This document shows positions 42,085-52,900 of a DNA stretch of 64,000 bases, in pieces (positions within the stretch are counted from its first letter, which is position 1; each line of letters begins with the position of its first letter). The DNA is taken from positions 1 through 64,000 of the forward strand of contig NZ_FONS01000001.1 in the NCBI RefSeq assembly GCF_900112985.1. Direction: 5' to 3'. A model generated the notes under the pieces. It worked only from the letters and a program-made list of their open reading frames with translations, did no database searches and was not told the origin of the DNA. The stretch comes from Pedobacter antarcticus (GTDB lineage Bacteria > Bacteroidota > Bacteroidia > Sphingobacteriales > Sphingobacteriaceae). The translations under genes and the position numbers were made by a program.

Positions 42085-45000
42085 CTATTTGAAATCCCGC
42101 GCAGCTGGAAATATTTCTCCCTGGATTACCTTACTAACTGATGATTTTTTATTTTTCCCACGATAAATACCGTTATCTTCTTCACTGGCACAGGATACGT
42201 TCTGCAGCAACGAATCTTCTTCCTTAACAGTACCCAGATCTGTTAATAATGCTGACATATCGTAACAATGTTTAACGACCACATGAGTTACTTGCCCTTC
42301 TCTCTGCAGCTTCCCTTCTACCATTAGCAATTTAGACCTGACAATTTCTTTCCGGTACTTTTCAAATAATTTCTTAAAAACAACAAGGTTCGCAGTACCT
42401 GTTTCATCTTCAATAGTAATAAAGCAGATACCATTCGCTGTTCCGGGTCTTTGCCTGATTAGAACAAGCCCGGCAATTCTTACCAGGGTTCCATCTGGCC
42501 AAAGCTGAAGCTCCCGGGCCGATAGAATCCCGCCTGTAAATAATTGTTTACGCACAAAGCCAACCGGATGAGCCTTCAGTGAAAGAGAGGTTGTACTATA
42601 ATCCTGCAGCACATGTTCCGAAGCTGACATTTTCGGCAAATTAACAGGTTGTTCAGCAGCGCTCTCAGAGGGCTGTCCCTGAAACATGCCTACAGGTCTG
42701 TCATTTAGAGAAGAGATCTCCCATAAGGCCTGACGCCTGTCCAGGCCTATTGAACGGAAAGCATCTGCATCAGCTAATTTCTCTAGTGCTATGATCGAAA
42801 TTCCTGTGTCCAGTAATGTGTGAATGTGTTTATAGGATGGATATCTCCCTCCAACCAATACCCTCATTTCTCCCTCTTTTAGTCCTTTTACCTGACGAAA
42901 CCCAAGTCTGACTTTATAATATTTACCGTTACGTTCTTCCAGCGTATTATCCCAGTCAGAAAAATTAATATCGACCGGCAACATTTCCACACCATGTTTC
43001 TGTGCGTCAATAACGATCTGCGCAGGTTGATAGAAGCCCATAGGCATGCTGTTAAGCAGCGATGCGGCAAAAATATCAGGATAATGGCATTTAATCCAGG
43101 AAGATATGTAGACCAGTAAGGCAAAACTTGCTGCATGACTTTCCGGGAAACCATAACTACCAAATCCTTCCAACTGTTTAAATACCCTTTTTGCAAACTC
43201 TTCCTCATAGCCATTTGCAACCATTCCTCCTACCAGCTTTTCTTTATACTGGCTAACCAGGCCTTTCGCTTTAAAGGTTGCCATACTGCGCCGTAAACCA
43301 TCTGCTTCTGCAGGAGTAAAGCCTGCAGCTACAATAGCTATTTCCATTGCCTGCTCCTGAAATAAAGGAACTCCACATGTCCGGTCCAGAATGCTCCTCA
43401 ACTCTTCTTTAGGATACTCAATCAGCTCTTCCTTATTCCGCCGTCGCAGATAAGGATGTACCATATCACCCTGAATAGGTCCTGGTCTCACAATTGCAAC
43501 TTCAATCACCAGATCATAGAATTTTTCCGGTCTTAACCTGGGCAGCATAGACATCTGCGCCCGGCTCTCAATCTGGAATACGCCTATAGTATCTGCATTG
43601 CTAATCATTTCATAGACTGCCTTATCACCCTGTGGAACGTTAGCTAAAGTGAGTTCAAGATTGTAATGCTCCTCTGCAAGGTCAAATGCTTTCCGGATGC
43701 AGGTAAGCATTCCCAAAGCCAGGACATCTACTTTCAGAAATCCAAGGGCCTCTATATCATCCTTATTCCACTCTATATTGGTCCGGTCTTCCATTCTTGC
43801 ATTCAAGATCGGGCAGAGATCGGACAGTTTATCCCTTGTAATCACGAAACCACCGGTATGCTGTCCAAGCTGACGGGGAAACCCAATATATTCTTCGGTC
43901 AGCTGCAGCACCTTCATCAAATGTTTATCATTAGAATCAAACCCCTCACTGGAACCTGATTTTCCCTCCAGCCATTCTGGTGTAAGTTCATACCTGGATT
44001 TAGACAACCGGTCAACAGCATCTGCAGATAATCCCATAGCCTTGCCGACATCACGTACTGCACCTTTCCAATGTACCTGCGTTACCGTTGCAACAATACC
44101 AGCACGGTCCCTCCCATATTTATTATAGATATACTGCATAACCTCTTCACGACGTTCGTGTTCAAAATCCACGTCAATATCAGGCGGTTCATCCCGGGCA
44201 TCTGACATAAAACGGGCAAATAATAATTTGAACTCCCTCGGGTTAACCGAAGTAATACCCAGACAGTAGCAGACCACAGAATTGGCTGCCGAACCCCGAC
44301 CCTGGCAAAGAATGCGTTGTTCCCTCGCAAACCGGACATAATCATAGACTGTGAGAAAATAAGAGGCGTAATTTTTCCGCTCCATAAATTCCAGTTCCAT
44401 ATTTATCGTTTTACGGATGTCTTCTGGTAATTCGTCTCCAAAATGTTCTTTAGCTCCCTTCCAGGTCAGTTCGACAAGCTCCTGCTGCGGAGAACGGCCG
44501 TCACTGGTAATTTCTTCGGGATATATATATTCCAGCGTATCCAGCGAAAACGTACATAACTCCGTAATCTTTTGGGTAAGTGTTATAGCATCTGGATATT
44601 GACGAAACAAACGGATCATTTCATGGACAGGTTTCATATACCTTTCTGCATTCTGAAACAAACGTAATCCCGCAGTGTAGATCGTACATTTTTCCCGGAT
44701 ACAGGTCAGGATATCCTGCAGTTCCCTACGCCCCCTGTTATGATAGTGAATGTCATTTGTAGCCACCATAGGTATGTCAAACTGCCTGGAAAGCAACGAA
44801 ACACGAAACAGCCTTTTACTGTCATCGCTTTGGTAAGACCGGATTGCAGCTATATAAAGCTCTTTTCCGAACATCTGTTTATATTCCTGAAGTGCTGATT
44901 TAAAATCTGTATCAAAATCAAATTGAGTATTCAGCGTATCTGGTGGTAATAAAATAAATTGAATGCCTGCTGCATATTTATATACATCGGCTTTGTATAA

Positions 45001-45315
45001 ATGACACTGGCCTTTTTCCGCGCGCATATTACCTTCAGTTAGCAAGCCTGAAAGGCGGCCATACGCATCCCTGTCTTTTGGATAGGCCAATAAACTGGGA
45101 CCATCCAAAAGATTCAGGCGACATGCAGGAATAAAACGGATACCTTTCGCTTTTGCGGCAACATGTCCCCTCACAATACCGGCCAATGTATTGTGATCTG
45201 TAATGGCAATAGCAGTATAACCTAATGCTGCTGCTTGCTCCACTACTTCTTCGGGATGCGATCCTCCGCGCAGAAAACTGAAATTAGTCGTAACCTGTAA
45301 TTCTGTATAGTGCAT
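42085..45315 (-). CDS. dnaE2: Error-prone DNA polymerase III alpha-type subunit (DnaE2/ImuC)
   Basis: A C-family DNA polymerase of about 1,076 residues. The N-terminal PHP domain (TNFSFLRGGSHPEE, TAIAITDHNTLAG) leads into the polymerase palm with PPDIDVDFEHERR holding catalytic aspartates; GAAR-type CQGRGSAANSVVCYCLGIT is present, and an OB-fold domain (LVRIAGLVLIRQRPG) is near the C-terminus. DnaE2 carries out damage-tolerant, mutagenic synthesis with ImuA and ImuB. I start it at the ATG at 45315 (MHYTELQVTTNFSF); an ATG at 45414 lies inside imuB. It is the last gene of imuA-imuB-dnaE2, 10 bases after imuB. Confidence 0.95.
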   Translation of the reverse strand: MHYTELQVTTNFSFLRGGSHPEEVVEQAAALGYTAIAITDHNTLAGIVRGHVAAKAKGIRFIPACRLNLLDGPSLLAYPKDRDAYGRLSGLLTEGNMRAEKGQCHLYKADVYKYAAGIQFILLPPDTLNTQFDFDTDFKSALQEYKQMFGKELYIAAIRSYQSDDSKRLFRVSLLSRQFDIPMVATNDIHYHNRGRRELQDILTCIREKCTIYTAGLRLFQNAERYMKPVHEMIRLFRQYPDAITLTQKITELCTFSLDTLEYIYPEEITSDGRSPQQELVELTWKGAKEHFGDELPEDIRKTINMELEFMERKNYASYFLTVYDYVRFAREQRILCQGRGSAANSVVCYCLGITSVNPREFKLLFARFMSDARDEPPDIDVDFEHERREEVMQYIYNKYGRDRAGIVATVTQVHWKGAVRDVGKAMGLSADAVDRLSKSRYELTPEWLEGKSGSSEGFDSNDKHLMKVLQLTEEYIGFPRQLGQHTGGFVITRDKLSDLCPILNARMEDRTNIEWNKDDIEALGFLKVDVLALGMLTCIRKAFDLAEEHYNLELTLANVPQGDKAVYEMISNADTIGVFQIESRAQMSMLPRLRPEKFYDLVIEVAIVRPGPIQGDMVHPYLRRRNKEELIEYPKEELRSILDRTCGVPLFQEQAMEIAIVAAGFTPAEADGLRRSMATFKAKGLVSQYKEKLVGGMVANGYEEEFAKRVFKQLEGFGSYGFPESHAASFALLVYISSWIKCHYPDIFAASLLNSMPMGFYQPAQIVIDAQKHGVEMLPVDINFSDWDNTLEERNGKYYKVRLGFRQVKGLKEGEMRVLVGGRYPSYKHIHTLLDTGISIIALEKLADADAFRSIGLDRRQALWEISSLNDRPVGMFQGQPSESAAEQPVNLPKMSASEHVLQDYSTTSLSLKAHPVGFVRKQLFTGGILSARELQLWPDGTLVRIAGLVLIRQRPGTANGICFITIEDETGTANLVVFKKLFEKYRKEIVRSKLLMVEGKLQREGQVTHVVVKHCYDMSALLTDLGTVKEEDSLLQNVSCASEEDNGIYRGKNKKSSVSKVIQGEIFPAARDFK

Positions 45316-45325
45316 ATTGTTCTGT

Positions 45326-46825
45326 TTAAGCAAAAAAGCCGTGAACAAACCATTCCGGCTTGTCCTCACCATAATTCCCCAGTCTGAAAAGCCAATAACG
45401 GGCCCCTGTATCATCTTCTACACAATAATAATCCCTATGTAAACCCTGCTCCAGCCACCATTCCTGTTCTATACGCTCCGGGCCGTCTGCCTTGCGTACC
45501 TTATGCACTTTTCCTTTATAGCGAAATAACATGGGTGGATAATCGGGTATAGGTGCAGTAACCTCAATTCGTTCTGGAAGTGGCAGCAAGCAAACCGGCC
45601 TGGGCAAGTCTGTTCTCCAGATCAGTGGATTTTTCTCCTGTAAAGAAGCAGCAAGCCTGACAGACCGCTCCGGCCAGTGGTGTTCATCTGGCAGATACCG
45701 GTGTATGGCATTAATTCCGACCCTCACACCGATCCGGTCCAGCAGATTCATGACTACCTTATTTGCGGAACCTTTTGTAATATTCCAAAGCGTTTCCTGT
45801 TCCATTGAAAGTATCTCCACAACAGGGGCTTCCAGCAGAAATAACTCCAGACCTAATCCGGGTCTGATCGTGTTTATTTTCAGTTCGAAAAGTTTAAATA
45901 AGTGTGAGACATTCCGGGTCGGATGATTGGTGCCAATTTCAATCTGCTGCATTTTACCATCAACACGGCAGCCTTTAAAAATTGCCTTACGAAGCCCCTT
46001 ACCTTCCTGTAACAGGCGTATGCAAAGGGCTTCCAAAAGATCTTTCAATGCAATTTCAATTCCAGCTGCGGTACGGATCGGCTCCAGAGACGGAAGTCGT
46101 TCCTGATAAGGCTGGACGGGCCGGATAGGCTGTATTGTTTCTTCAACTTCTCCTAATGCCTGTGCTAACTTTTCCAATAATATCGGGCCAAAGCGCCTTT
46201 TAAGTGCATTATGAGGCATGCTGACGAAACTTCTGATCTGATAAAATCCTAATTTATGCATCCGCTCCAGCACATTGGTATCAAGCCTTAATGCAACAGG
46301 TGGTAATGGTAATAAGGCTTCTGCCTGCATACCCGGCTCTATAATAGCAGTAAGACGGCCATACCTGGCAATAGCCCAACAGGCACCTATAGTATCAGCT
46401 ATTGCCGCACGTACCTGATATCCGAAGCTCTTAAGTTTGGCTATGATCTCTTTGAGATACTGCCGTTCTCCCCCCCAAAGATGGGCGCATCCACTTATGT
46501 CCAGAATCAGACCATCCGAAGTATCTAATGCCACTATTGGCGTATAACGGATACACCATTCTGCCAATTCATTTAATAGTTTATCTTTTCTTGAGGTTTC
46601 CTCATTAAATACCTGTAGCGATGGTAATATCGCTCTCGCATCTGCAACCACCATGCCTGGTTCGATACCCAATACTCCGGCAGCAGGACTGGCAGCTTTA
46701 ATGATTACACGACCGCGATCCGGAGCAACCAGAACAAACGGTTCATCTTGCAGCCCGGGATTATGACGGACGAACCAGTCTGTCATCAAATGATGAAACC
46801 AGATATTTATAAATCGCTTTCCCAT
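45326..46825 (-). CDS. imuB: ImuB, catalytically inactive Y-family polymerase
   Basis: About 499 residues, a Y-family fold that acts as the hub of the DnaE2 mutasome rather than as a polymerase. The catalytic signatures are degenerate: FINIWFHHLMTDW replaces the first acidic motif, and TSDGLILDISGC replaces the SIDE motif. The thumb-like HhH region is present (LHKLGFYQIRSFVSM). The C-terminus (DGPERIEQEWWLEQGLHRDY) is the ImuB-specific part. Start at ATG 46825 gives a one-base gap after imuA; an ATG at 46855 would overlap it. Translational coupling is likely. Confidence 0.92.
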   Translation of the reverse strand: MGKRFINIWFHHLMTDWFVRHNPGLQDEPFVLVAPDRGRVIIKAASPAAGVLGIEPGMVVADARAILPSLQVFNEETSRKDKLLNELAEWCIRYTPIVALDTSDGLILDISGCAHLWGGERQYLKEIIAKLKSFGYQVRAAIADTIGACWAIARYGRLTAIIEPGMQAEALLPLPPVALRLDTNVLERMHKLGFYQIRSFVSMPHNALKRRFGPILLEKLAQALGEVEETIQPIRPVQPYQERLPSLEPIRTAAGIEIALKDLLEALCIRLLQEGKGLRKAIFKGCRVDGKMQQIEIGTNHPTRNVSHLFKLFELKINTIRPGLGLELFLLEAPVVEILSMEQETLWNITKGSANKVVMNLLDRIGVRVGINAIHRYLPDEHHWPERSVRLAASLQEKNPLIWRTDLPRPVCLLPLPERIEVTAPIPDYPPMLFRYKGKVHKVRKADGPERIEQEWWLEQGLHRDYYCVEDDTGARYWLFRLGNYGEDKPEWFVHGFFA

Positions 46826-46826
46826 A

Positions 46827-47558
46827 TCAGGCTGTTCTTCCAAATGGTATTTCAACCACCGGATTAGGTTTATCTAGATTGCGGAACTGACCAGATGACC
46901 ATTCAAGTTCCCATATTCCGGGTTTACCATTCCGGATCTTCAGCAACTCTACGCTCCACCGCGGATAACCTACACCAGGCATGCCTTCTTCCATAATACT
47001 GGCAAGGGAAGTAATTTTCCAGCGAGCAACAGCAGTTGTATGATTGATTTTCAGAGGATTAAAGCAGTGCATCAGTCCTGTTACTTTACTTTGCTCTACA
47101 GCAAGCTGAAGGCGGCGGGATTCCGTGAAAGTGATTCCGTTTAGCTCTCCTACCACAACTGAAACTGCATCACACTTTAAGGCCTCTTCTATAGTCCATA
47201 ACACATCTTTTTCTCTAATAAGATCTATAAAAATGACCTGGTCTGGATCTATACCAAAGATCTTTAAAGCTGGCGCAAACACTGTTCTTCTGGCACCGAT
47301 CCAAAGACAGATGCCTGTCTGCCCCACAAGTCTCCCTAACAGACCAGCCATAAATCCAGTTGTAGCTGCAGCATGCTCTGCTGCCGGACTCAAAAATTCG
47401 TGTATTGCACCTGTTGGAAAAACACTGTTGGGAAATGCCATTTCTAAAGCACCTAGCCCAGTATTTACACCCTGGGCTGCGGTCTCCCTGAATCCTTGCA
47501 TTGACAGAATTTGTTTTTGCAGTTTTTCGATAATCTCACCTTTATTCGCCGGTCCCAT
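46827..47558 (-). CDS. imuA: ImuA, RecA-like mutasome accessory protein
   Basis: About 243 residues, a RecA-fold relative (RecA-NT/SulA-like) that helps localise ImuB and DnaE2. AMEMAFP-like ALEMAFPNSVFPTGAIHEF matches the group; the RecA Walker A is not evident. I start it at ATG 47558 (MGPANKGEIIEKLQKQI); a frame up to 47630 extends through the promoter region. It is the first gene of the operon and faces the S24 regulator gene across a 73-base intergenic region with a clear inverted repeat. Confidence 0.88.
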   Translation of the reverse strand: MGPANKGEIIEKLQKQILSMQGFRETAAQGVNTGLGALEMAFPNSVFPTGAIHEFLSPAAEHAAATTGFMAGLLGRLVGQTGICLWIGARRTVFAPALKIFGIDPDQVIFIDLIREKDVLWTIEEALKCDAVSVVVGELNGITFTESRRLQLAVEQSKVTGLMHCFNPLKINHTTAVARWKITSLASIMEEGMPGVGYPRWSVELLKIRNGKPGIWELEWSSGQFRNLDKPNPVVEIPFGRTA

Positions 47559-47579
47559 AATAATTAAAATTAAATAGTT

Positions 47580-47606
47580 ACATTTGACATTATTAATGGC
47601 AAATGT
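47580..47606. promoter_or_regulatory. Inverted-repeat operator between imuA and the S24 regulator
   Basis: ACATTTG (47580-47586) and CAAATGT (47600-47606) are perfect arms 13 bases apart, within the 73 bases between divergent start codons. A TTTGACA sequence also recurs at 47583 and at 47605, with AATAAT-like flanks. This is where a LexA-like repressor would shut both promoters. Confidence 0.55.
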
Positions 47607-47631
47607 TTGACACCAATAATAACAATACAAA

Positions 47632-48435
47632 ATGAATGATCAAAAAGTTTTTTTTGGAAGTAATATAAAATTCATGCGTGAGCGCACAAAAATGAGCCAG
47701 GAGGATCTGGCTGGTGAATTAAAAATCAAACGCTCTAAACTCAGTGCAATTGAAAATGGCCAGACAAAATTACCTTCGGCTGAAGACATCATTAATTTCT
47801 CAGCATACTTTAAAATCAGTATTGACAGCTTATTCAAAATAGATCTTTCCAAGTTAGGGGGATTGAAAATGCGGGAACTGGAAGCCGGAAATGATGTATA
47901 TATAAATGGAAGCCAGATTCGGGTTCTTGCTATTTCAGTGGATAAAAACAATAAAGAGAATATGGAGTATGTGCCGGTCAAAGCAAAAGCCGGCTATCGT
48001 GCCGGCTTTAATGATCCAGAATATATTGCTGCTTTACCTAAATTTAACCTGCCTTCATTACCCGAAGGAAAGACCTTCCGTATGTTCCCTACTACAGGAG
48101 ATTCTATGCTTCCTTTTCCCGATGGCTGTGAAATTGTATGCCAGTATCTTGAAGACTGGGAAAGTCTAAAAATACAGACACTATGTATCGTAATTTTAAA
48201 AGGTGAACAGGATTTTGTTTTTAAACAGGTTACGTTACAACCCGATGGTTTGCTGATGGAATCTTATAATAGCCTTTATAAACCTTATGTCGTACCGGTT
48301 TCAGAAGTATTGGAAATATGGCAATATTACAGTTACCATACCATTGAGATTCCAGAATCGAAGGACATACAAAACATAGCCGCACTCCTAAAAGAAATGC
48401 AGTCCGACATCAGAATCATTAAAACTAACCTTTAA
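47632..48435 (+). CDS. XRE-HTH and S24-peptidase (LexA-like) regulator of the mutasome operon
   Basis: A 267-residue regulator. The N-terminal XRE helix-turn-helix reads MSQEDLAGELKIKRSKLSAI; the C-terminal S24 domain has TTGDSMLPFPDGCEIV with the catalytic Ser and FVFKQVTLQ with the Lys about 40 residues later. Ala-Gly bonds in KAKAGYRAGF lie 34 and 38 residues before the Ser, close to LexA's 35, so RecA-stimulated self-cleavage is plausible. Divergent from imuA-imuB-dnaE2, it is the natural repressor. Most Bacteroidota lack classical LexA, so it may be a local SOS switch. The cleavage is inferred, not shown. Confidence 0.85.
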   Translation: MNDQKVFFGSNIKFMRERTKMSQEDLAGELKIKRSKLSAIENGQTKLPSAEDIINFSAYFKISIDSLFKIDLSKLGGLKMRELEAGNDVYINGSQIRVLAISVDKNNKENMEYVPVKAKAGYRAGFNDPEYIAALPKFNLPSLPEGKTFRMFPTTGDSMLPFPDGCEIVCQYLEDWESLKIQTLCIVILKGEQDFVFKQVTLQPDGLLMESYNSLYKPYVVPVSEVLEIWQYYSYHTIEIPESKDIQNIAALLKEMQSDIRIIKTNL

Positions 48436-48457
48436 GATATCACAAAGTTAAACAGCA

Positions 48458-48492
48458 TAAAAAAACAGCCGAACAATTTCTTGCCCGGCTGT
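48458..48492 (-). terminator. Intrinsic terminator of the RND efflux operon
   Basis: Read on the minus strand, ACAGCCG at the right arm pairs with CGGCTGT (48486-48492 and 48465-48471), followed by a run of seven T (48458-48464). It lies 22 bases after the outer-membrane factor stop. Confidence 0.75.
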
Positions 48493-48513
48493 CAACTCAA
48501 ACCTAACCTAATT

Positions 48514-49947
48514 CTATTTCCAACCGCCACCTAAATCGCGGTAAACATTTACTACAGCATTCAGCTGTTCTTTTTTCGTTTCTATCAGTTCTAATTTAGA
48601 CTCTAATGCGTCACGCTGAGTCATGAGTACTTCGAAGTAGTCTGCCCTTGCAGATTTAAACAGATCATTTGACACCTCAATAGATTTGTTTAATGCATTT
48701 ACTTGCTGTGATTTCAGACCATAACTTTTCTCCAGGTTACTTATTTTGGAAAGCTGATTGGATACTTCCAGGTAAGCATTTAAGATGATCCGCTCATAAT
48801 TATACATCGCCTGAAGCTGTTTCGCATTGGCACTGTTAAACTCTGCTTTGATCGCATTCCGGTTAATGAGAGGCCCGGCAAGATCCCCTGCCAATGAATA
48901 AAGCACGGACTCAGGAAACCTGAAAAGATAAGATGGTTTGAATGCCTGCAACCCTACTGCTGCAGAAATATCCAGAGATGGATAAAATTCTGCACGAGCG
49001 ACTTTCAGGTCCAGTTTCGCAGCTGTAAGCTCCAGTTCCGCCTGCTTAATATCTGGTCGGTTCGCCAGCAATTGTGAAGGAATACCCGAATTAACGGCCG
49101 AAGGTAGTAAATCCAGAAAACTACTTTTATCCCTTTTAATCGGTTCAGGATAGCGGCCAAGTAAAAGATTTATTTTATTCTCTGTTTCCCGGATTTGCTG
49201 AAGGATATCAAATTCCAGGCTTCTGGATGCTAATACCTCTGCCTGAAACTTTTGAACAGCCAGTTCAGTTGTTCTTGCAGCTTCTTTCTGGACCTTTACT
49301 ATTTCGAGTGCATTTTTCTGCAGCTCTATGTTCTGCTTTACAATCTCTAACTGACTATCCAGCGCCATCAATTCATAATAGGAATTAGCGACTTCGGCTA
49401 TAAGGTTTGTCAACACGAAGTTTTTCCCTTCAATACTGGATAGATACCTGCTCACTGCAGCTTTTTTTGAGTTCCGTAGTTTCTTCCAGATATCCACTTC
49501 CCAGTTTGCGTATGCTGAAAGTGATAAATCTGTGAGTGGATCCGGAACTTCCTTGCCAGGTGCAATATCTGTACTGGCATCGCCCGCACCCTGACTGGTA
49601 TATCTCCCCACTTTTTCAACACCGGTGCCTACTCTTGCACCTACTGTTGGCAGGAGTGCTCCTTTCCTGATACGAATTTCATTCTTAGCAATTTCAATTT
49701 CCTGAAGGGTAACCATCAGTTCCTGGTTATTTTTCAACGCCGTATCAATTAGAGCAACCAGATTCTGATCTTTAAAAAAAGACTTCCAGGGCATGTTTGA
49801 GACATTCACTGTATCTTTTGTATTGCCGTAAAATTCAGGCACAGCTTTACTAGCTGGTAAAGTTGCAATGGCCGGCGCCTTACAGCCTGCGGCCGCTGCG
49901 CTAATACCTATCGCAAGTATATATCGGTTTAAATGGCTTTTATACAT
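48514..49947 (-). CDS. RND efflux outer-membrane factor (OprM/NodT type lipoprotein)
   Basis: A 477-residue TolC-family outer-membrane channel subunit. The N-terminus ends in a lipobox (ISAAAAGCKAP), so the mature protein is lipid-anchored. Typical repeats: WKSFFKDQNLVALIDTALKN, SAYANWEVDIWKKLRNSKK, LLANRPDIKQAELELTAAKL. It forms the exit duct of the tripartite pump with the RND permease and adaptor encoded upstream. The start overlaps the permease stop by 8 bases, and a terminator follows. Confidence 0.93.
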   Translation of the reverse strand: MYKSHLNRYILAIGISAAAAGCKAPAIATLPASKAVPEFYGNTKDTVNVSNMPWKSFFKDQNLVALIDTALKNNQELMVTLQEIEIAKNEIRIRKGALLPTVGARVGTGVEKVGRYTSQGAGDASTDIAPGKEVPDPLTDLSLSAYANWEVDIWKKLRNSKKAAVSRYLSSIEGKNFVLTNLIAEVANSYYELMALDSQLEIVKQNIELQKNALEIVKVQKEAARTTELAVQKFQAEVLASRSLEFDILQQIRETENKINLLLGRYPEPIKRDKSSFLDLLPSAVNSGIPSQLLANRPDIKQAELELTAAKLDLKVARAEFYPSLDISAAVGLQAFKPSYLFRFPESVLYSLAGDLAGPLINRNAIKAEFNSANAKQLQAMYNYERIILNAYLEVSNQLSKISNLEKSYGLKSQQVNALNKSIEVSNDLFKSARADYFEVLMTQRDALESKLELIETKKEQLNAVVNVYRDLGGGWK

Positions 49948-52900
49948 TATGATCGATTTCTTCGGTTAATGGATTCTCTTCTTCATCTTTAACAAAACTG
50001 TGTTTCTCTGCAATTCGGCCGAATATATAATACAACCCAGGAATAACAAGCACACCGAAAATAGTACCTAGCAGCATACCTCCGGCAGCGGCAGAACCGA
50101 TAGTCCTGTTACCTATTCTGCCCGGTCCTGAAGCAAAAACTAAAGGAATTAGACCTGCTATAAAAGCAAAAGATGTCATCAAAATCGGACGAAACCTAAC
50201 CGCAGCTCCTTCCATCGCAGCCTGCAGTACTGTTGCTCCGTCGCGATGTTTCTGAATAGCAAATTCAACGATTAGCACTGCATTTTTTCCCAACAGACCG
50301 ATGAGCATAACCAGTGCTACCTGTGCATAAATATTGTTTTCGAGCCCAAATAACTTCAGCAGGAAAAATGCGCCAAAAATACCTGCAGGAAGAGAAAGAA
50401 TAACCGATAAGGGCAGGATAAAGCTTTCATATTGCGCAGCTAGAATAAGATAAACGAACCCCAGACAGATCATGAATATATAAATAGCTTCATTTCCTCT
50501 GGACACTTCATCTTTGGAAATCCCGGCCCAATCTATACCGTACCCTCTTGGTAAGGTTTTCTGAGCTACTTCTGTAATTGCATTTATAGCTGCACCACTA
50601 CTATAGCCAGGTGCCGATGAACCGCTGATTTCAGAGGCATTATACATATTATGCCGGGTAATTTCAGACAAGCCATATACTTTTTCCATCTTCATAAAGG
50701 CAGAGAATGGAACCATCTCATCACGGTTATTTTTAACATACAGTTTCAGTATATCTTCCGGTAAAGCACGGTATTGCGGCAATGCCTGAACCATGACTTT
50801 ATATTGCCTGTCGAATTTGATGAAATTGGTTTCATAATTACTACCGACCAGTGTAGATAGTGTATTCATCGCATTTTCAATAGTCACACCCTTCTGCTGG
50901 GCAATATCATTATCTACCCGCAGCATATATTGAGGAAAGCTGGCACTATAAAAGGTGAAAACTGAAGACAGCTCCGGACGTTTGCTCAATTCTTTCACAA
51001 AATCTTTACTGACTGTTTCCATCTTCTTGAAATCACCGGATCCTGCTTTATCCAGCAAACGTAACTCAAACCCACCTGCGGCTCCATAGCCAGGGACAGC
51101 TGGTGGCTGAAAGAATTCTATAGAAGCACCGGTAATTTCTGAAGATTTTTCTTCGAGGTCTTTCATAACCTCTTCTACAGAATGTTTACGTTCATCCCAG
51201 CTCTTCAGATTAATCAGACAGGTTCCAGAGTTGGAGCCGGTTCCTTCTGTCAAAATCTCATAACCAGCCAAAGATGAAACAGATTGTACACCTTCAACAC
51301 CCTCTGCTATTTTCTGCAGTCTTTCTGCAATTTGGTTAGTCCTTTCCAGTGACGAACCCGGAGGGGTCTGAATAATCGCATAGAACATCCCCTGATCTTC
51401 ATTCGGAATAAAACCAGATGGCAAGCTATTATTCAAGAAATAGATGCCGGTACAGAAAGCAATCAACAGACCAAAAGTTACAGCCCTGCGGTTAACGATA
51501 ATGCCAAGTACTTTCTGATATTTCCCTGAAAGACGGTTAAAACCATTGTTAAATCCATCAAGAAATTTATCCAGCCCTACTTTCTCTTTTTTCTTACCAT
51601 GGTTATTCTTAAGCAGCATCGCACATAATGCCGGTGTAAGCGTTAGTGCTACAATACCGGAAAGAATAATAGCTGTAGCCATTGTGATGGAGAACTGCCG
51701 GTAGAATATACCCACTGGCCCAGACATGAAAGCGACAGGGATAAATACTGCTGCCATTAAAAATGTAATCGCAATGATGGCCCCGCTAATCTCATGCATA
51801 GCTTTTTTAGTCGCCTTAAGTGGTGAAAGGTGTTCTCCCTCCATCTTGGCATGCACCGCTTCAATCACAACAATGGCATCATCTACGACAACCCCAATAG
51901 CGAGCACCAGTGCAAATAAAGTAATGAGGTTAAGTGTAATTCCAAAGAACTGCATAAACACGAATGTTCCGATTAGTGATACCGGTACAGCAATAGCAGG
52001 AATTAACGTAGACCGCCAATCTCCCAGAAACAGGAAGACTACTAATCCAACCAAAAAGAATGCTTCTACCAATGTGTGAATTACCTTTTCTATCGAAGCA
52101 TCGAGAAATTTAGAAACGTCATAACTGATCTCATAATCCATACCTTTTGGAAAAGAGCTTTTCTTGATCTCATCCATTCTGGCTTTAATATCCTTGATAA
52201 CCTGACTGGCATTACTGCCATAAGACTGTTTCACAGTGATAGCGGCTGAAGGATTTCCGTTCAAATTGGAATAAATATCATACATAGAACTACCAAATTC
52301 CACTGTTGCAACATCTTTTAACCTTAGAATTTCGCCATTAGGGTTAGAACGAAGGATAATATTTTCATATCCGTCTTTTGTTGTAAACCTGCCTGGATAC
52401 TTCAATACATATTCAAAAGACTGAGAACGTTTCCCAGAGCTTTCCCCTGTTTTACCCGGGGAAGCCTCCAGACTCTGCTGATTAAGTGCTTCAAGTACTT
52501 CGTCAGCAGAAATTTTATAGGCTAGCATACGGTCTGGTTTGAGCCATACACGCATTGCATATTCACGGTTACCCAGGATATCGGCAACACCGACACCGTC
52601 TACTCTTCGCAATTCAGGTAAGATATTGATGTCGGCAAAATTGAACAGAAACTTCTGATCCATTTTGGAATCCTTGCTGTACAGGTTAATGTACATCAGC
52701 ATATTAGACTCCTCACGGGTAATTTTCACACCTTCACGTACAACAAGCGGCGGGAGTTTATTTACTACCGATGCTACCCTGTTCTGTATGTTTACTGAGG
52801 CCTGATTTGGATCAGTACCCAGATTAAAGACAACCTGGATAGAAGCCTCGCCATCGTTCCCGGCATCAGAAGCCATATATTTCATGCCCGGCACGCCATT

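Noticed and set aside
45705..45926. Plus-strand frame inside imuB and many similar antisense frames elsewhere
   Set aside because: These lie wholly within clear genes on the other strand, have no start context or family similarity, and follow the codon pattern of the real gene.
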